Of a stretch of DNA of 13,484 nt, positions 5,604-11,857 are shown piece by piece. Each line of letters starts with the position of its first letter. Within the stretch, counting starts at the first letter, position 1. Position numbers and translations under genes: made by a program. Origin of the DNA: Chthoniobacter sp. (lineage in GTDB: Bacteria > Verrucomicrobiota > Verrucomicrobiia > Chthoniobacterales > Chthoniobacteraceae); assembly GCA_025351065.1 (NCBI GenBank), contig JANXWQ010000364.1:1-13484 (forward strand), given 5' to 3'. Under the pieces are notes generated by a model. The model was not told the DNA's origin. It saw nothing but the letters and a program-made list of their open reading frames with translations, and ran no database searches.

Positions 5604-8077
5604 ACCCGCGCCCGTGGGTTTGTCGTGAGCACTTGAAGCTGCACGCTGCCCTCTGCGCCGCTCGCGGGATCAAGCGCGCCGGTCGTGACAAACTCACAGC
5701 CCGCGGCGAGATCGGCGGGCAGATAAATCTCGATCACCGCGGGCGCGCGCACAACCAGGCTCGCGGCGTCAATGGGCTGGCCGTTCGGATGCCGGCCAAA
5801 CATCGCGGCATCCAGACCCCACGGGGAATTTTCGATGGCCGATTGTCGATTTTCGATTGCTGGCCGTGCGGCGGAAAACAGCGGGCCGCCGAGCGAGGTG
5901 AGCTGGCGATACAGCTTCGCATCGGCGCTGTCATTTTCCGCAGGCGGCGCGGAGGTGAGCAGCGTTTGCACGGCGGCGGCGAGCTGCTGCTTTTCACCGG
6001 CGCTCGCGGCGGACTGCCATTTCGCGAGCAGCGAACCGGCCTCGAGGACCGGCCCCCCGCCGCTGCCGCCGTCCGGCTCGGTGTAGAAATGCCACACGCC
6101 CGCGTTGCCAAAACGATCCGCGTGCGGATTGCCCGCGAGCACGTCGGGCGAAACGTCGTCCGCGAGATTCCATGTCCGCGCGTTTTCGCCGCGGCTCGTG
6201 AGCACGAGATCGACCGCGGTGAGATCGCACGAATGATTCCCGTCGCGCGGCCCGATGAGCACGGACACCAGATCGCCAGGTTGCACCGCGAGATTTTCCA
6301 CCGGCGGGACTTTCACCGGCGTGCCGCCTTGCGAGACGCCCGCAGCGAGCCGTTGGCGCGTCGCGCCGCGGCGGAGTTCCAGCGACCATGTCACGCCATT
6401 CCCGCACTCGGGATGCGCGTGCGTCACGGTCGCATCCACGCGCAGCGTCAGCGCCGCCGGACTGCGCCAGCCGACCGCCGCCTGCAGCTTCGGCGACGGA
6501 TGCACGGCGACGCTGTGCGGCTTCATGTTGCCCGGCACGCGGACGAGCTGGTCGGTCGAATTTGCGATGAGCAAGGGCGTCTCGCCGCTGCCCCAGCCCT
6601 TGATGAAATCGTATTTCGGGTCGGACAAAATCTTGCTCGTGAAATACGCATCGATCTTCGCCGGCCCGTTCGCGCCGATGCCGAGATAGCCGAACCACGC
6701 GCCGAGCGTGTCCGCGTCCACGCCGTGTTTGCGCGCGAGTTCCGCGACCTCCACCGGCCCCGTCCCCACGCCCGCCTCAGCCGCCGCCGCGAGCGATTTC
6801 GCCGTCGCCGCAAAAATCCGCGCGCGCTTTTCCGCGAGCTCGGCGCTGACCGAGCGCACATCGCGCAGCAGCAAATCGGGCCGCCCCGGCGCGATGAGCC
6901 GCGGCTGCTGCCAGACCACGAAATCATTCTCGTTCCCATCGCCCGCATCCGACGCCGCGAGGTAAAGCGTCACGTCCTTGCCATCCGGCGACGCGGGGAT
7001 TTTCAGCCGCACCTCCTGCTTCGCCGCGAGCGGATTCACCGGCTCCATCCACGCCTTCGGCCCGCCGATTTTTCCGATGTGCCCGACGCTGCCGAATTTC
7101 CACAGCGCCTTCTGCCACAGCGCGACATCCGTCGCGAGCGCCGCCGCGTCCGGCTTCGCGCCGCGCCAGCGCGCGCGGATGCCATCGAGCAGGAGCGACG
7201 GCTCCTTAGCATTGAGCGTCGCGAAAAGCGTCGAAAGATACTTGTCGTTCAGCCCGCGCTCCTTCGCCGCGGCCTCCACAGTTTTGCCCTCGTCGCGCAT
7301 CGCGAGCGTTGCCGCGAAATACTTTTCCAGCGCGATCCGTCCGCCGTCGTTGTTGACCAGGCCGACCCCATCCACCTTCACCTTTTCCCCGCCGCCCGCG
7401 TCGGTGAACTCGCGATAGAACCCGCGAATCTGCGCGAGGATTTCCTCCGTCCAATCGCGTCGCGTGGTCGTCGGCGAAAAGCGAACCCCATCCGGCTGCA
7501 GCACCATGTGGCCGGCGATTTCCTTGCCCGCGTCGAGATACTTTGTGAGCAGCGACGGCGACATCACCAGCGCGTTGCCCGTGTTCGTGAAGCCCTCGCC
7601 CGCCGCGCCATCCACGGGAAATTCGCGCGCCGGATCGAGCGCCTCCACGCCGGTCAGGTCGCGCAGCGTATAGGTGTATTCCGCGTTCGACAGCCGTCGC
7701 AGGACCACCGGTCCCGGATCGCCCGCGCGCGCCATCGCCATCGCATCGAGCGTCGCGCCCACCCAGCCGGCGAGCCGCGCCTTTTCCTCCGGCTGCGGCT
7801 GCGGCTTTTTCTTCGGCGGCATCTCGTTGTTCGCAAGCTGCTCGGCCACGCTCAGCCACACTTTCGGCTGCCGTTTTACCTCCGCGAGTGAGGTGAAAAT
7901 TTCCAAATCCAAATCGCCCTTCTGCTCCTCCGTCGAGTGGCACTTGAGGCAGTATTCCTTCAGCAGCGGCCGAATGCTTTGGTCAAAAAACTCCGTGTCA
8001 CCCGGCTCCGCACGCAGCGGCCCGCCGAGGCTGGTCAGTAAAAGGAAAGCGGCGAGGGGAGCGCGGCGATTTGGCAT
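5288..8077 (-). CDS. PSCyt/PSD cytochrome-c-like secreted protein, N-terminal part (frameshifted)
   Basis: This is the N-terminal part of one long gene. A signal peptide is clear (MPNRR, hydrophobic AFLLLTSLGG, likely cut after LRA at residue 23). PSCyt1 follows at about 27-115, with the haem motif C43-L-K-C46-H47 and a possible distal ligand M86 (NNEMPP). PSD3/DUF1587 follows at about 125-190 (LRRLSNAEYTYTLRDLTGV). Residues 200-815 are a long linker region, partly beta-rich, of unknown role. A mini-repeat encodes two IEN triplets at 741-750. Sense ends at about residue 821 (LTTNP); the last roughly 109 codons to the stop at 5288 are an Arg-rich out-of-frame tail. With one base restored, the whole gene would be 1,397 residues. 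Export implies a periplasmic or surface role with covalent haem. No Shine-Dalgarno precedes the ATG at 8075-8077. No DUF1552 or DUF1501 partner is nearby. Confidence 0.85.
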   Translation of the reverse strand: MPNRRAPLAAFLLLTSLGGPLRAEPGDTEFFDQSIRPLLKEYCLKCHSTEEQKGDLDLEIFTSLAEVKRQPKVWLSVAEQLANNEMPPKKKPQPQPEEKARLAGWVGATLDAMAMARAGDPGPVVLRRLSNAEYTYTLRDLTGVEALDPAREFPVDGAAGEGFTNTGNALVMSPSLLTKYLDAGKEIAGHMVLQPDGVRFSPTTTRRDWTEEILAQIRGFYREFTDAGGGEKVKVDGVGLVNNDGGRIALEKYFAATLAMRDEGKTVEAAAKERGLNDKYLSTLFATLNAKEPSLLLDGIRARWRGAKPDAAALATDVALWQKALWKFGSVGHIGKIGGPKAWMEPVNPLAAKQEVRLKIPASPDGKDVTLYLAASDAGDGNENDFVVWQQPRLIAPGRPDLLLRDVRSVSAELAEKRARIFAATAKSLAAAAEAGVGTGPVEVAELARKHGVDADTLGAWFGYLGIGANGPAKIDAYFTSKILSDPKYDFIKGWGSGETPLLIANSTDQLVRVPGNMKPHSVAVHPSPKLQAAVGWRSPAALTLRVDATVTHAHPECGNGVTWSLELRRGATRQRLAAGVSQGGTPVKVPPVENLAVQPGDLVSVLIGPRDGNHSCDLTAVDLVLTSRGENARTWNLADDVSPDVLAGNPHADRFGNAGVWHFYTEPDGGSGGGPVLEAGSLLAKWQSAASAGEKQQLAAAVQTLLTSAPPAENDSADAKLYRQLTSLGGPLFSAARPAIENRQSAIENSPWGLDAAMFGRHPNGQPIDAASLVVRAPAVIEIYLPADLAAGCEFVTTGALDPASGAEGSVQLQVLTTNPRARVCRPARCRKARRSARGASGRFPSPRRSSPRTAAPRGGGSRPRSMRFARFFPPRFATRKSCQWMKRSRSRFSIARTASSRGSCSMTRSARGWTGCGTSCTTSRRTR
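5601..5622 (-). other. Frameshift site: slippery-type heptamer inside a 7-bp hairpin
   Basis: On the minus strand the bases 5621 to 5615 read A AAC CCA, with AAC and CCA as in-frame codons of the N-terminal part. A -1 slip there reads AAA CCC and then enters the C-terminal frame at once, giving NPTGAGLQAS. Equally, one missing C in the CCC run explains the break. CAAACCC (5601-5607) and GGGTTTG (5616-5622) form a perfect 7-bp hairpin over the site, which could cause sequencing or replication slippage. Confidence 0.6.
5828..5857. repeat. AT-rich mini-repeat (two ATTTTCGAT copies) inside a coding region
   Basis: ATTTTCGAT occurs at 5828-5836 and again at 5849-5857, 21 nt apart, with GATTGTCGAT between. 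The block is AT-rich inside a GC-rich gene and stays in frame, giving IENRQSAIEN at residues 741-750 of the minus-strand protein. TCGAAAAT-type strings of this kind resemble small dispersed repeats seen in environmental bacterial genomes, usually between genes. Confidence 0.5.
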
Positions 8078-8200
8078 GCCCGGACGATGATGGCCCCCGC
8101 CCGCCCGTCAACGTCGATCTGCCGCGGTGTGGGCCTGCGTTCTGCGCAGCAGTTTCGCCGCGAAAACAAAGTCGGGCCTTTCTGCGCGTCGGTGCCGGGC

Positions 8201-8206
8201 TATGAT
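8201..8206 (+). promoter_or_regulatory. Possible -10 element of the rhodanese operon
   Basis: TATGAT matches the -10 consensus at five of six positions. It ends only 8 nt before the ATG at 8215, so transcription would begin at about 8213 and the mRNA would be leaderless. No convincing -35 hexamer is seen at the right distance. The rest of the 8078-8214 gap between the divergent genes holds nothing I can assign. Confidence 0.35.
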
Positions 8207-8214
8207 TTGTGAAA

Positions 8215-8751
8215 ATGAAACGTCGCTGGAAAATGGCTTTCGGTCTTGGTGCGCTGCTGGCGTTGGCGGCCGGGGGGTATCTTTGGAGTACGGATGCGGG
8301 GGAGGAGGGCATGGCGAAAATGACGGCGACGGTGCGGCGGAAATTTCCGCGCGTGCCGCAGTTGCCCACGGCGGAGCTGGCCGCTTGGCTGGGGGAGCAA
8401 GGCCGGCCGCCGCCGCAGCTCCTCGATGTGCGCGAGCCGGAGGAGTTTGCGGTCAGCCATTTGCACGGCGCGCTGCGGGTGAGCCCGGATGCTCCGGCGG
8501 CCGAGGTGCTGGCGCGGATCGATCCCGCGCGCCCGGTGGTCGTGTACTGCTCGGTGGGCTATCGGTCGTCGGCGTTGGCGCAGCGGCTGATCGCCGCGGG
8601 AGGCAAAGATGTGCGCAATCTGGAAGGCTCCATTTTTGCGTGGGCGAATGAAGGCCGGCCCTTGGAAAAGGACGGGCGTCCGGCGAAAGCGGTGCATCCG
8701 TATAACAGCGTCTTCGGGCGCCTGCTCAAACCCGAATATCGCGCCAAGTGA
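8215..8751 (+). CDS. Membrane-anchored rhodanese-like domain protein
   Basis: The 178-residue protein has one N-terminal membrane helix (residues 7-24, MAFGLGALLALAAGGYLW) after a basic start (MKRRWK), so the rest is probably outside the cytoplasmic membrane. Residues 50-150 form a single rhodanese domain: LLDVREPEEFAVSHLHGALR (69-88), and the active-site loop C112-S-V-G-Y-R117 after PVVVY. The catalytic cysteine is present, so sulfurtransfer or another persulfide reaction is possible; the acceptor is unknown. A short C-terminal tail (VHPYNSVFGRLLKPEYRAK) lies outside the domain. ATG 8215 is chosen; a GTG at 8209 two codons earlier is the alternative. The next gene starts 24 nt after the stop, so the two are probably co-transcribed. 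Confidence 0.9.
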   Translation: MKRRWKMAFGLGALLALAAGGYLWSTDAGEEGMAKMTATVRRKFPRVPQLPTAELAAWLGEQGRPPPQLLDVREPEEFAVSHLHGALRVSPDAPAAEVLARIDPARPVVVYCSVGYRSSALAQRLIAAGGKDVRNLEGSIFAWANEGRPLEKDGRPAKAVHPYNSVFGRLLKPEYRAK

Positions 8752-8775
8752 CCGCCGCTTTTTCCTGAACCTCCG

Positions 8776-9603
8776 ATGCTCTACGCGCTCTGGGACACCC
8801 GCGGCTACCTTTTCTGGCTGCTCGTCATTTCGCTCGGCTGCCTGCTCGCGGAGCGGCTGCGCCCGTGGCGGCGCGGGCAGCGGGTGCTGCGCCCGCAGTT
8901 TTTCCAGGACGTGTTCTGGCTCTTTTTCAACGGGCATTATTTCGCGATCGTTTTCGGCACGGTGACCGCGCTCGTGGCGCAGTGGGCCGCGCCCGTTTTG
9001 CTGCACGCAAAAGCGTGGAATCTGCTCGCCGCGCAGCCGCTCGCGATGCAGTTCGGCGCGTATTTTTTGCTGAAGGATTTTCTCGACTGGTGCATCCACA
9101 ATCTCCTGCACCGCACGCCGGCGCTGTGGGAGTTTCACAAGCTGCACCACTCGATTGTGGAGATGGATTGGATCGGAAATTTCCGGTTCCACTGGATGGA
9201 AATAGTGGTCTATCAGGGGCTCACTTATTTCCCGCTGATCATCCTCGGCGTGGACCCCACGGTGCTGCTGCTGGTGGCCATCGCCAGCACGCTCATCGGG
9301 CATCTCAACCACAGCAATCTCGACCTGACGTGGGGGCCGCTGCGCTACGTTTTCAATTCGCCGCGGATGCACATCTGGCATCACGCGCAGGAGATGCCGG
9401 CGGGCCGCGCGACGGGGGTGAATTTCGGCATTTCGCTGAGCCTGTGGGACTGGCTGGCCGGCACCGTCCACTGGCCGGACCGCGCCGCCGCGCCGGCGCA
9501 GCAGCCGCCCGCGCTGGGCTTCGCCGGCCTCGAGCGTTTTCCGCGGAGCCTTGCGCAGCGTTTCTTTCATCCCGTAGCCGCGTGGCTGAAGCGCTGGCGG
9601 TGA
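8776..9603 (+). CDS. Sterol desaturase / fatty acid hydroxylase family membrane protein
   Basis: The 275-residue protein belongs to the FA_hydroxylase superfamily of di-iron membrane oxygenases. It has hydrophobic segments at about residues 10-25, 45-75, 88-105, 143-158 and 160-178. The histidine clusters expected for iron binding are present: H108-N-L-L-H112, H121-K-L-H124-H125, H176-L-N-H179 and H199-I-W-H202-H203. The family inserts oxygen or a double bond into sterols, fatty acids, carotenoids or hopanoids; the substrate here cannot be assigned. The last 45 residues are a Pro/Ala-rich and basic tail. It follows the rhodanese gene by 24 nt, with no Shine-Dalgarno before the ATG. It is convergent with the exonuclease-like gene, whose stop is 14 nt away; a 6-bp inverted repeat lies at 9605-9628 with no T-run. 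Confidence 0.92.
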   Translation: MLYALWDTRGYLFWLLVISLGCLLAERLRPWRRGQRVLRPQFFQDVFWLFFNGHYFAIVFGTVTALVAQWAAPVLLHAKAWNLLAAQPLAMQFGAYFLLKDFLDWCIHNLLHRTPALWEFHKLHHSIVEMDWIGNFRFHWMEIVVYQGLTYFPLIILGVDPTVLLLVAIASTLIGHLNHSNLDLTWGPLRYVFNSPRMHIWHHAQEMPAGRATGVNFGISLSLWDWLAGTVHWPDRAAAPAQQPPALGFAGLERFPRSLAQRFFHPVAAWLKRWR

Positions 9604-9617
9604 ACCGGCGCGGCCTT

Positions 9618-10622
9618 TCACCCGCCGGGAGCCTGCGCCACGAAACTGTGGTCGTGCAGGTGGAGTTCGAGTTGGTCGTCGGCGGTGAGCGCCCACGCCT
9701 CCACGCCGCGGGCGCGGAGGTCGGCGGCGAAGGGCGCGGCGAAACCGTGGAGCGTGAGCACGCGGCGCGGCTGGATGAGGGCGACGTAGCGGAGGAGGTC
9801 GGGGTAGTCGGCGTGGTCGGTGAGGGGAAAGGCGGCGTCGCACTGGTAGCGGTATTTGGCACTGGGATCGAGCGCCCAGCCGGTGAGGACGGCGGTGCGC
9901 CGCGGCGCGGGTAGTGCGGTGTTTTTGGCGTTGGGCGGAAAGATCAGGACGTGGCCGGCGGTGTGCGCGGCGTCGAAGCGGACGTAGCCCGTCGGAAAAT
10001 CCGCGCGCAGTTCGCGGTGGATTTCGGTCATGGCGAAAACGGCGTCGTGGAGCATCGGCGTGAGCCCGGCGGCGAGCAGCGCGCAGACGGCTTCCTGCGC
10101 TTTGCCGAGCGAGTAGGCGAGCAGCACGGGCACCGCGCGCTCGTCGAGCGTGGCGTGGCAGAAAGCAATGATTTGCGCGAGTACTTCAGCGGTCGGCGGC
10201 ATGACGTATTTCGGCAGGCCGAAGGTCGTTTCCATGATGAGTGTGTCGGCGTGCCGCCATTGCGCGGGCTCGGCGGCGAGGCCGGGGCGCAGTTTGAAAT
10301 CGCCGGTGTAGAGCAGCGTGCCGGCGGCGCTTTCCACAAAGGACTGCGCCGAGCCGAGGATGTGCCCGGCGGGCAGCAGCGTGAGCGCGCAGTCGCGAAA
10401 CGCGCTCGTTTCGCCGAATGCCAAAACGTGCTCGCGCCGCGCGCCGCCGAGCCGCGCGCGCATGAGCCGGGCGGTGGCGGCGGTGGTCACGACCTCGGCG
10501 TGGCGGGCGATGTGGTCGCTGTGCGCGTGGGAGACAAAGGCGAATGGTTTCGCGACATGCGGGTCGAGCCAGAGGGCGTGCGCGGGGAGTGCGAGGCCGC
10601 GGTGGTAACGGACGTGGATCAT
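9618..10622 (-). CDS. Metallo-beta-lactamase/beta-CASP exonuclease, DNA-ligase-associated exonuclease-like
   Basis: The 334-residue protein has a metallo-beta-lactamase fold: H32-A-H34-S-D36-H37 (SHAHSDH), H87 (PAGHILGSAQ) and D108 (LLYTGDFK). Beta-CASP-type features follow: E131 (METTFGLPKY), SLGKAQE (171-177), LTDHADYPDLL with H270, and LHG with H292. The GLPxY segment, the PLTDHADYP block and the length match my memory of the DNA-ligase-associated exonuclease family, related to SNM1/Pso2 repair nucleases. RNA-processing beta-CASP enzymes share the motifs and cannot be excluded. It would be a zinc-dependent cytoplasmic nuclease. The usual partners (ATP-dependent DNA ligase and a large helicase) are not in the window. 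The start is ATG 10620-10622; an in-frame TTG at 10668-10670 adds 16 residues without family similarity. The upstream gap is shared with the divergent gene at 10742. Confidence 0.85.
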   Translation of the reverse strand: MIHVRYHRGLALPAHALWLDPHVAKPFAFVSHAHSDHIARHAEVVTTAATARLMRARLGGARREHVLAFGETSAFRDCALTLLPAGHILGSAQSFVESAAGTLLYTGDFKLRPGLAAEPAQWRHADTLIMETTFGLPKYVMPPTAEVLAQIIAFCHATLDERAVPVLLAYSLGKAQEAVCALLAAGLTPMLHDAVFAMTEIHRELRADFPTGYVRFDAAHTAGHVLIFPPNAKNTALPAPRRTAVLTGWALDPSAKYRYQCDAAFPLTDHADYPDLLRYVALIQPRRVLTLHGFAAPFAADLRARGVEAWALTADDQLELHLHDHSFVAQAPGG

Positions 10623-10701
10623 GGATCGAACAGGAGGGGAGCGGAGCGCGTCCAACCCCGCAAATGACAAATCTGCGCGGCTGGCATGCCCGGTGCAATG
10701 T

Positions 10702-10731
10702 TTGACACCGCCCCGCGCCGCCGCTTACTTT
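10702..10731 (+). promoter_or_regulatory. Putative sigma-70-type promoter of the secreted protein gene
   Basis: TTGACA at 10702-10707 is a perfect -35 hexamer. TACTTT at 10726-10731 is a partial -10 match after an 18-nt spacer. Transcription would start near 10738, four bases before the ATG at 10742, so the mRNA would be almost leaderless. The element shares TTGACACC and ACTTT with the candidate at 569-597. Confidence 0.55.
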
Positions 10732-10741
10732 CCGCCCCAAA

Positions 10742-11251
10742 ATGAAACGATTTCTTTTCACGCTGGCCCTGCTCGCGAGCGCGGCGGGCAGCCCTGCGGC
10801 CGAGCGGCCGCAGCAGCTCGACAAGGCGAAAGTACTGCCGCTGGCGCTCGACGACGCCTTCCAGTTTCGCAAGACCAAGACGCTGCTCAACGACCGCCAG
10901 CTCGAAAAGCCGACGCTCGATCCGATGATCGCCTTTGAGCGCCAGCGCCTGAATTTCGGCGCGGTCTCGGACTACGACCGCGAGCAGCGCTTCGGGCATT
11001 ACTTCACTTTTTTCTGGCGCACGAAACGTCCGGCGGACGTGACCATCCGGCTCGAATACCGGCAGCAAAACCTAGGTGCCTACGTGCAGGCCAAGGAGCT
11101 GTTTTACAAAAACGTGAAGGGCTCGGTGACGACGGATTTCCAAGTCATCGGCGACGACTACAAGCAGGAGGGGAAAATCACCGGCTGGCGGGCCTTGCTG
11201 ATCGAAAACGGGAAGATCGTGGCGCTCAATCAATCGTTCCTCTGGAACTGA
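10742..11251 (+). CDS. Secreted protein of unknown function
   Basis: I do not recognise a named domain. The 169-residue product begins with a signal peptide (MKRFLFTLALLASAAGSPAA, probable cut before E21), so the mature protein of about 149 residues is exported; no lipobox cysteine is seen. The mature part alternates charged and aromatic residues, as in a beta-sandwich: FGHYFTFFWRTKR (84-96), VTIRLEYRQQNLGAYVQAKE (100-119), then VIGDDYKQEGKITGWRALL and KIVALNQSFLW at the end. There are no cysteines, so no disulfides, and no catalytic motif stands out. It has its own promoter-like sequence and no Shine-Dalgarno. A 104-nt gap separates it from the STAS gene, and I found no convincing terminator in that gap, so read-through into the stress module is possible. 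Confidence 0.8.
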   Translation: MKRFLFTLALLASAAGSPAAERPQQLDKAKVLPLALDDAFQFRKTKTLLNDRQLEKPTLDPMIAFERQRLNFGAVSDYDREQRFGHYFTFFWRTKRPADVTIRLEYRQQNLGAYVQAKELFYKNVKGSVTTDFQVIGDDYKQEGKITGWRALLIENGKIVALNQSFLWN

Positions 11252-11355
11252 CCGGGAGATGAAATTTATGCCGTCCGGCTGTATCGTCCCCGCGTCCAAA
11301 GATAGCGCCGTCTGCGTCGAAAGGCGCGGCGGCAAAAGCCTCTGAAAATCAAGCT

Positions 11356-11850
11356 GTGACTGCCAATCCTTCCATCCTCGTCGGCACGGCCAACCGTACG
11401 GTCTGGGTGCGGGTGGAGGGGAAAGGGACATTCCTGAACAGCACGGGGTTGAAGGAGTTTTCCAAGGAAATGATCAACCGCGGGCATCGCGATTTCGTGG
11501 TCGATTTGCGGAACTGTCCGCTGATGGATTCGACGTTCATGGGCACGCTGGCGTCCATCGGGCTGGCGCTGCGCGGGCTGGGGCAGGGCGAGCTGCGGGC
11601 GATCAATCTCAATGAGCGCAACCGCGATTTGCTGACGAATCTCGGGCTCGATCAGCTTTTCACCCTCGGGGGCAAAGAGGAGGCGGCGGTGCGCACTAAG
11701 CCGCTGGAAGAAGAGCCCGCGGACAAGCTCGCGCAGACCCAGACCATGCTCGAAGCGCACGAGGCGTGTGTGGCGGCGGACGGGGCGAACGCGGCGAAGT
11801 TCAAGGACGTGATCGACTACCTGAAACAGGATTTGCACCTCGCCCGGTAG
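11356..11850 (+). CDS. STAS-domain anti-sigma factor antagonist
   Basis: The 164-residue protein has a SpoIIAA/RsbV-like STAS domain at about residues 5-105. The strand VWVRVEGKGTF is followed by FVVDLRNCPLMDSTFMGTL (47-65), with the probable phospho-acceptor S59 in the M-D-S-T motif. In such systems the unphosphorylated antagonist binds an anti-sigma kinase and frees a sigma factor; a kinase phosphorylates it and a SpoIIE-type phosphatase reverses this. Residues 108-164 are an unusual extra C-terminal tail, charged and helical, that is absent from minimal antagonists of about 110 residues. The start is GTG 11356; no Shine-Dalgarno is seen. The phosphatase gene begins 7 nt after its stop, so the pair is almost certainly functional together. 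No RsbW-like kinase or sigma factor gene is in the window. Confidence 0.9.
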   Translation: MTANPSILVGTANRTVWVRVEGKGTFLNSTGLKEFSKEMINRGHRDFVVDLRNCPLMDSTFMGTLASIGLALRGLGQGELRAINLNERNRDLLTNLGLDQLFTLGGKEEAAVRTKPLEEEPADKLAQTQTMLEAHEACVAADGANAAKFKDVIDYLKQDLHLAR

Positions 11851-11857
11851 GCGCTGA

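Noticed and set aside
5633..7891. 752-codon open frame on the + strand opposite the cytochrome-like gene
   Set aside because: The product is extremely Arg/His-rich and has no domain, while the opposite strand has a signal peptide, CxxCH and PSD domains.
9605..9628. 6-bp inverted repeat between the convergent hydroxylase and exonuclease genes
   Set aside because: Short stem, 12-nt loop, no T-run on either strand and partly within the coding end; too weak to call a terminator.
8200..9843. 547-codon open frame on the - strand opposite the rhodanese and hydroxylase genes
   Set aside because: Low-complexity Arg/Pro-rich product; the + strand genes have complete active-site motifs.
8072..10693. 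Shared 12-mer TGGCATGCCCGG at 8072-8083 and 10682-10693
   Set aside because: A few repeated 12-mers are expected by chance in 13 kb, and the flanks do not match.
11252..11355. Search for a terminator or promoter between the secreted protein gene and the STAS gene
   Set aside because: Only a short GCCG/CGGC pairing and no convincing hexamers were found.
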